Source: Candidatus Moraniibacteriota bacterium (lineage in GTDB: Bacteria > Patescibacteriota > Minisyncoccia > JAHIHE01 > JAGLIN01). From it: 6,501 nucleotides of DNA. The DNA is taken from positions 1 to 6,501 of the forward strand of contig DAOWHY010000014.1 of assembly GCA_030641185.1 (NCBI GenBank). Direction: 5' to 3'. The translations under genes and the position numbers were made by a program. Below the pieces are notes generated by a model. It did no database searches. It worked only from the letters and a program-made list of their open reading frames with translations, and was not told the DNA's origin. How positions within the stretch are numbered: the first letter of the stretch is position 1; each line of letters starts with the position of its first letter. Of the stretch, positions 5,111 through 6,501 are shown piece by piece.

Positions 5111-5251
5111 TGTCATTGCGAGGAGCCTGAGCGAGCGTAGCGAACGAGAAGGCGACGAAGCAATCCCGTAACTATGCACGATGAATTTAATCACGGGATT
5201 GCTTCGTCGCCATTTCACTCACTGCGTTCACTCAGGCTCCTCGCAATGACA
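5111..5251. repeat. 141-bp palindromic repeat element (TGTCATTGCGAG type)
   Basis: The ends TGTCATTGCGAGGAGCCTGAG (positions 5111-5131) and 5231-5251 are exact inverted copies over 21 bp. The inner blocks 5151-5169 and 5193-5211 are exact inverted copies over 19 bp, and the segments between them pair only partly. The central loop is 5170-5192. Sequences of this TGTCATTGCGAG...GAAGCAATC kind are widespread dispersed repeats in many bacterial genomes. It lacks an ORF, so it is a non-autonomous miniature element. It overlaps the 3' end of rluA by 20 bases and supplies that gene's stop codon. It has no T-run on the minus strand, so it is not a typical terminator. Confidence 0.85.
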
Positions 5252-6206
5252 GATTGTCTAAAAAATCTTTCAAATCACCCGCCAACTCCGCTTTAAAAAT
5301 TTTATCTTTCCCGTCAAGCAGTTTTATCTTTAATTCACTGGCATGCAGAAATTGCCTGTTTAATTCCAAATTTTCATTCTTATATTTTTTAAAAAAATAC
5401 TTTTTATCTCCCACAACAGGATAGCCAATCGCTTTCAAATGAACTCTGATTTGATGCATTCGTCCGGTTTTGGGAGAAACTTCAAGAAGTGAATAGTCTT
5501 TAAAATTCTTTATTGTCTTATAAACAGTCCTCGCTTCTCTTGATTTTATATTTCCTTTTTTCTTTGTGTCTATAACTGTTTGCATATTTGGATTTGTTTT
5601 GGATCGTCCGATCTTTAAATCTATAACGCCCTCTGGCGGATTCACTTTTCCATAAACTAACGCCAAATAAACTTTCTGCGTTTTTCTATTTTTAAATTGA
5701 TCTTTTAAAAATTCAAACGCCTGATTATTTTTCGCAACAATCATCACTCCCGAAGTGTCTTTGTCTAATCGATGAACCGTTCCATATCTCTGTTCATCTT
5801 CGCCAACTTCTTTTATTTTCGGATAATATTTAACCAAAAAATCAGAAACACTCGGACTTTTACTTGATTCAGCATTTTGCGACAAAACTCCCGCCGGTTT
5901 GTTTATCACAATAACATCATCATCTTCATAAATAATTTTTATTTTTGGAATTTTGTCATCTCTCCCTTTCAAAAAGGGGGCAGGGGGGATTTCGTCGTAG
6001 GCGGCAGGAATTTCTAATATTTCCACCTCATCACCCTCCTTCAAAACATAATCCGGTTTTATTTCTTTATCATTTACCAAAACCTCCTTATTTTTAATTC
6101 TCTTCTGCCAACTCGCCCTTGATTTTTCAGAATAAAAACTAGCCAAAAATTTGTCTATTCTTTGGTTGGATTGTGTGAGAGTTATTTTGATTTTTTTATT
6201 ATCCAT
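5232..6206 (-). CDS. RluA family 23S rRNA/tRNA pseudouridine synthase (RluC/RluD-like)
   Basis: This 324-residue cytoplasmic enzyme isomerises uridine to pseudouridine in structured RNA. An S4 RNA-binding domain (about 12-62, with SRASWQKRIKNKEVLVN) precedes the catalytic domain. That domain holds IIYEDDDVIVINKPAGVLS (91-109), the catalytic motif VHRLDKDTSG (144-153, catalytic Asp148), KVYLALVYG (178-186), GRMHQIRVHL (248-257) and RQFLHASEL (284-292). The S4 plus catalytic layout fits RluC/RluD-type enzymes, but the exact target uridine cannot be read from sequence. Two repeats have entered the gene. A palindromic repeat is translated in frame as about residues 71-83 (DEIPPAPFLKGRD) in the linker between the two domains. 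The final residues SLRGA and the TGA come from a larger palindromic element. The active site is intact, so the enzyme should work. ATG 6206 has no Shine-Dalgarno site. A divergent promoter lies upstream. Confidence 0.93.
   Translation of the reverse strand: MDNKKIKITLTQSNQRIDKFLASFYSEKSRASWQKRIKNKEVLVNDKEIKPDYVLKEGDEVEILEIPAAYDEIPPAPFLKGRDDKIPKIKIIYEDDDVIVINKPAGVLSQNAESSKSPSVSDFLVKYYPKIKEVGEDEQRYGTVHRLDKDTSGVMIVAKNNQAFEFLKDQFKNRKTQKVYLALVYGKVNPPEGVIDLKIGRSKTNPNMQTVIDTKKKGNIKSREARTVYKTIKNFKDYSLLEVSPKTGRMHQIRVHLKAIGYPVVGDKKYFFKKYKNENLELNRQFLHASELKIKLLDGKDKIFKAELAGDLKDFLDNLSLRGA
5961..5995 (-). repeat. Palindromic repeat translated in frame inside rluA
   Basis: On the plus strand the segment has CTCCCTTT (5962-5969), loop CAA, and AAAGGGGG (5973-5980), followed by CAGGGGGGATTTC. 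On the coding strand it reads GAAATCCCCCCTGCCCCC and so on, translating to EIPPAPFLKGR. This is the typical look of a dispersed repeat found in many bacterial genomes, and it lies in the linker between the S4 and catalytic domains. Its G/C-homopolymer composition differs sharply from the AT-rich gene around it. Confidence 0.75.
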
Positions 6207-6218
6207 ACTTTATAATTT

Positions 6219-6247
6219 GTCATTCCCGCGAAGGCGGGAATCTACTG
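6219..6247. repeat. Short hairpin repeat flanked by 9-bp direct repeats
   Basis: ATTCCCGC (6222-6229) and GCGGGAAT (6234-6241) form a perfect 8-bp stem with loop GAAG. The surrounding 29 bases lie between two copies of TTATAATTT (6210-6218 and 6248-6256). Its left end, TGTCATT with the last T of the direct repeat, is the same as the end of the 141-bp element at 5111. It lies in the rluA leader, 12 bases upstream of the start codon. Confidence 0.7.
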
Positions 6248-6276
6248 TTATAATTTATTGTACTATTACCACTCAA
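6247..6276 (-). promoter_or_regulatory. Candidate promoter of rluA
   Basis: On the minus strand TTGAGT (6276-6271, 4/6) is followed after 18 bp by TATAAC (6252-6247, 5/6). Transcription would start near 6240, so the short hairpin repeat would form at the very 5' end of the mRNA. The -10 box lies in one of the two TTATAATTT direct repeats. Confidence 0.4.
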
Positions 6277-6281
6277 ATGCC

Positions 6282-6310
6282 TTTATAGATTTAAATCTTT
6301 GTAGTATAAT
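6282..6310 (+). promoter_or_regulatory. Candidate promoter of the right-edge transposase-like gene
   Basis: TTTATA (6282-6287, 4/6) is followed after 17 bp by a perfect TATAAT (6305-6310). It is back to back with the rluA promoter, with about 5 bp between the -35 boxes. Transcription would start near 6317, leaving a leader of about 125 bases. Confidence 0.45.
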
Positions 6311-6385
6311 ATAGGTAGAATTGATCATAATTAAATGATAGTTTATTGGTGGGGTTTGGTCAATGAAAATAGATTTTCCCTCGTT

Positions 6386-6409
6386 GGTTCAGGTCTCCTG
6401 ACCTGAACC
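6386..6409 (+). repeat. Perfect hairpin upstream of the transposase-like gene
   Basis: GGTTCAGGTC (6386-6395) and GACCTGAACC (6400-6409) are exact inverted copies around TCCT, 31 bases before the ATG at 6441. Y1 transposases of the IS200/IS605 and REP-associated types act on such hairpins at element ends. The position and shape fit a left-end recognition hairpin, though it could also limit translation of the gene. Confidence 0.65.
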
Positions 6410-6440
6410 TGATATTTCTTAAAGCATAATTAAAAAACTT

Positions 6441-6501
6441 ATGCCTTCCATAAGGGTTAACCAAGAACTAAACGAAGGAACATATTTCCTAACCTTTACA
6501 A
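6441..6501 (+). CDS. N-terminus of a REP-associated (Y1, IS200-like) transposase (3' truncated by window edge)
   Basis: From ATG 6441 the frame is open to the window end, 20 full codons reading MPSIRVNQELNEGTYFLTFT. The YFLTFT strand near the start is typical of the Y1/TnpA_REP transposase fold (HUH endonuclease), where it is the first core beta strand, and such proteins with this kind of opening are common in Patescibacteria. The catalytic HUH and Tyr residues would lie beyond the window, so activity cannot be judged. A promoter and a perfect hairpin precede it, but no Shine-Dalgarno site is visible. Such enzymes cut single-stranded DNA at hairpins and can mobilise or spread palindromic repeats. 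With only 20 residues the family call is provisional. Confidence 0.55.
   Translation, partial: MPSIRVNQELNEGTYFLTFT

Noticed and set aside
4910..5218. A 102-codon open frame on the minus strand
   Set aside because: It translates the palindromic element, tRNA-Gly and the heptamer array, all non-coding, so it is spurious.
1990..5234. UGA recoded as Gly, as in Gracilibacteria
   Set aside because: comF, the thioredoxin/DsbD-like gene and rluA all end at UGA at the expected length, so UGA is a stop here.
5111..5251. Terminator of rluA
   Set aside because: The stem is long, but no U-tract follows it on the minus strand. It is better explained as a dispersed repeat.

Overview
This AT-rich window is most likely from an ultra-small bacterium of the Candidate Phyla Radiation (Patescibacteria), probably of the Parcubacteria type. 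That placement is inference. It rests on the style of the ComF, MurJ and RluA proteins, the near absence of Shine-Dalgarno sites, tRNA genes without an encoded CCA, the number of short palindromic repeats, and the start of a REP-type transposase at the right edge. UGA ends three genes (comF, the thioredoxin/DsbD-like gene and rluA), so the UGA=Gly code of Gracilibacteria and Absconditabacteria does not apply.

Left part (1-1016): the C-terminal end of an unknown coiled-coil protein runs off the left edge and is followed by two terminators in tandem. Next come two minus-strand tRNA genes, Arg(CCT) then Ala(GGC) in transcription order, separated by inverted arrays of 7-bp repeats. An orphan 71-codon gene follows with a consensus -35 box, a clear ribosome binding site, a 24-bp dyad inside its coding region and its own terminator.

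Middle (1039-3670): comF lies on the plus strand behind a leader that holds an 18-bp-stem inverted repeat. It converges on murJ, a lipid II flippase, at a perfect 68-bp loop-less palindrome that should terminate transcription from both sides.

Right part (3687-6206, minus strand): in transcription order, an RluA-family pseudouridine synthase, tRNA-Gly(GCC), an exported thioredoxin fused to a DsbD/CcdA-like membrane domain, and murJ. I see no U-tract terminator between rluA and the end of murJ, so they may form one transcription unit. It would join RNA modification, cell-envelope thiol chemistry and peptidoglycan precursor export.

Repeats have shaped rluA in three places. A palindromic repeat is translated in frame in its linker, a second supplies its last residues and stop codon, and a third sits in its 5' leader, flanked by 9-bp direct repeats that look like a target-site duplication. 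A divergent promoter at the right end leads to a hairpin and the first 20 codons of a Y1/REP-associated transposase-like protein. No CRISPR array, rRNA gene or defence system is visible. The most interesting signals are the repeat families and how they lie around tRNAs and inside genes.
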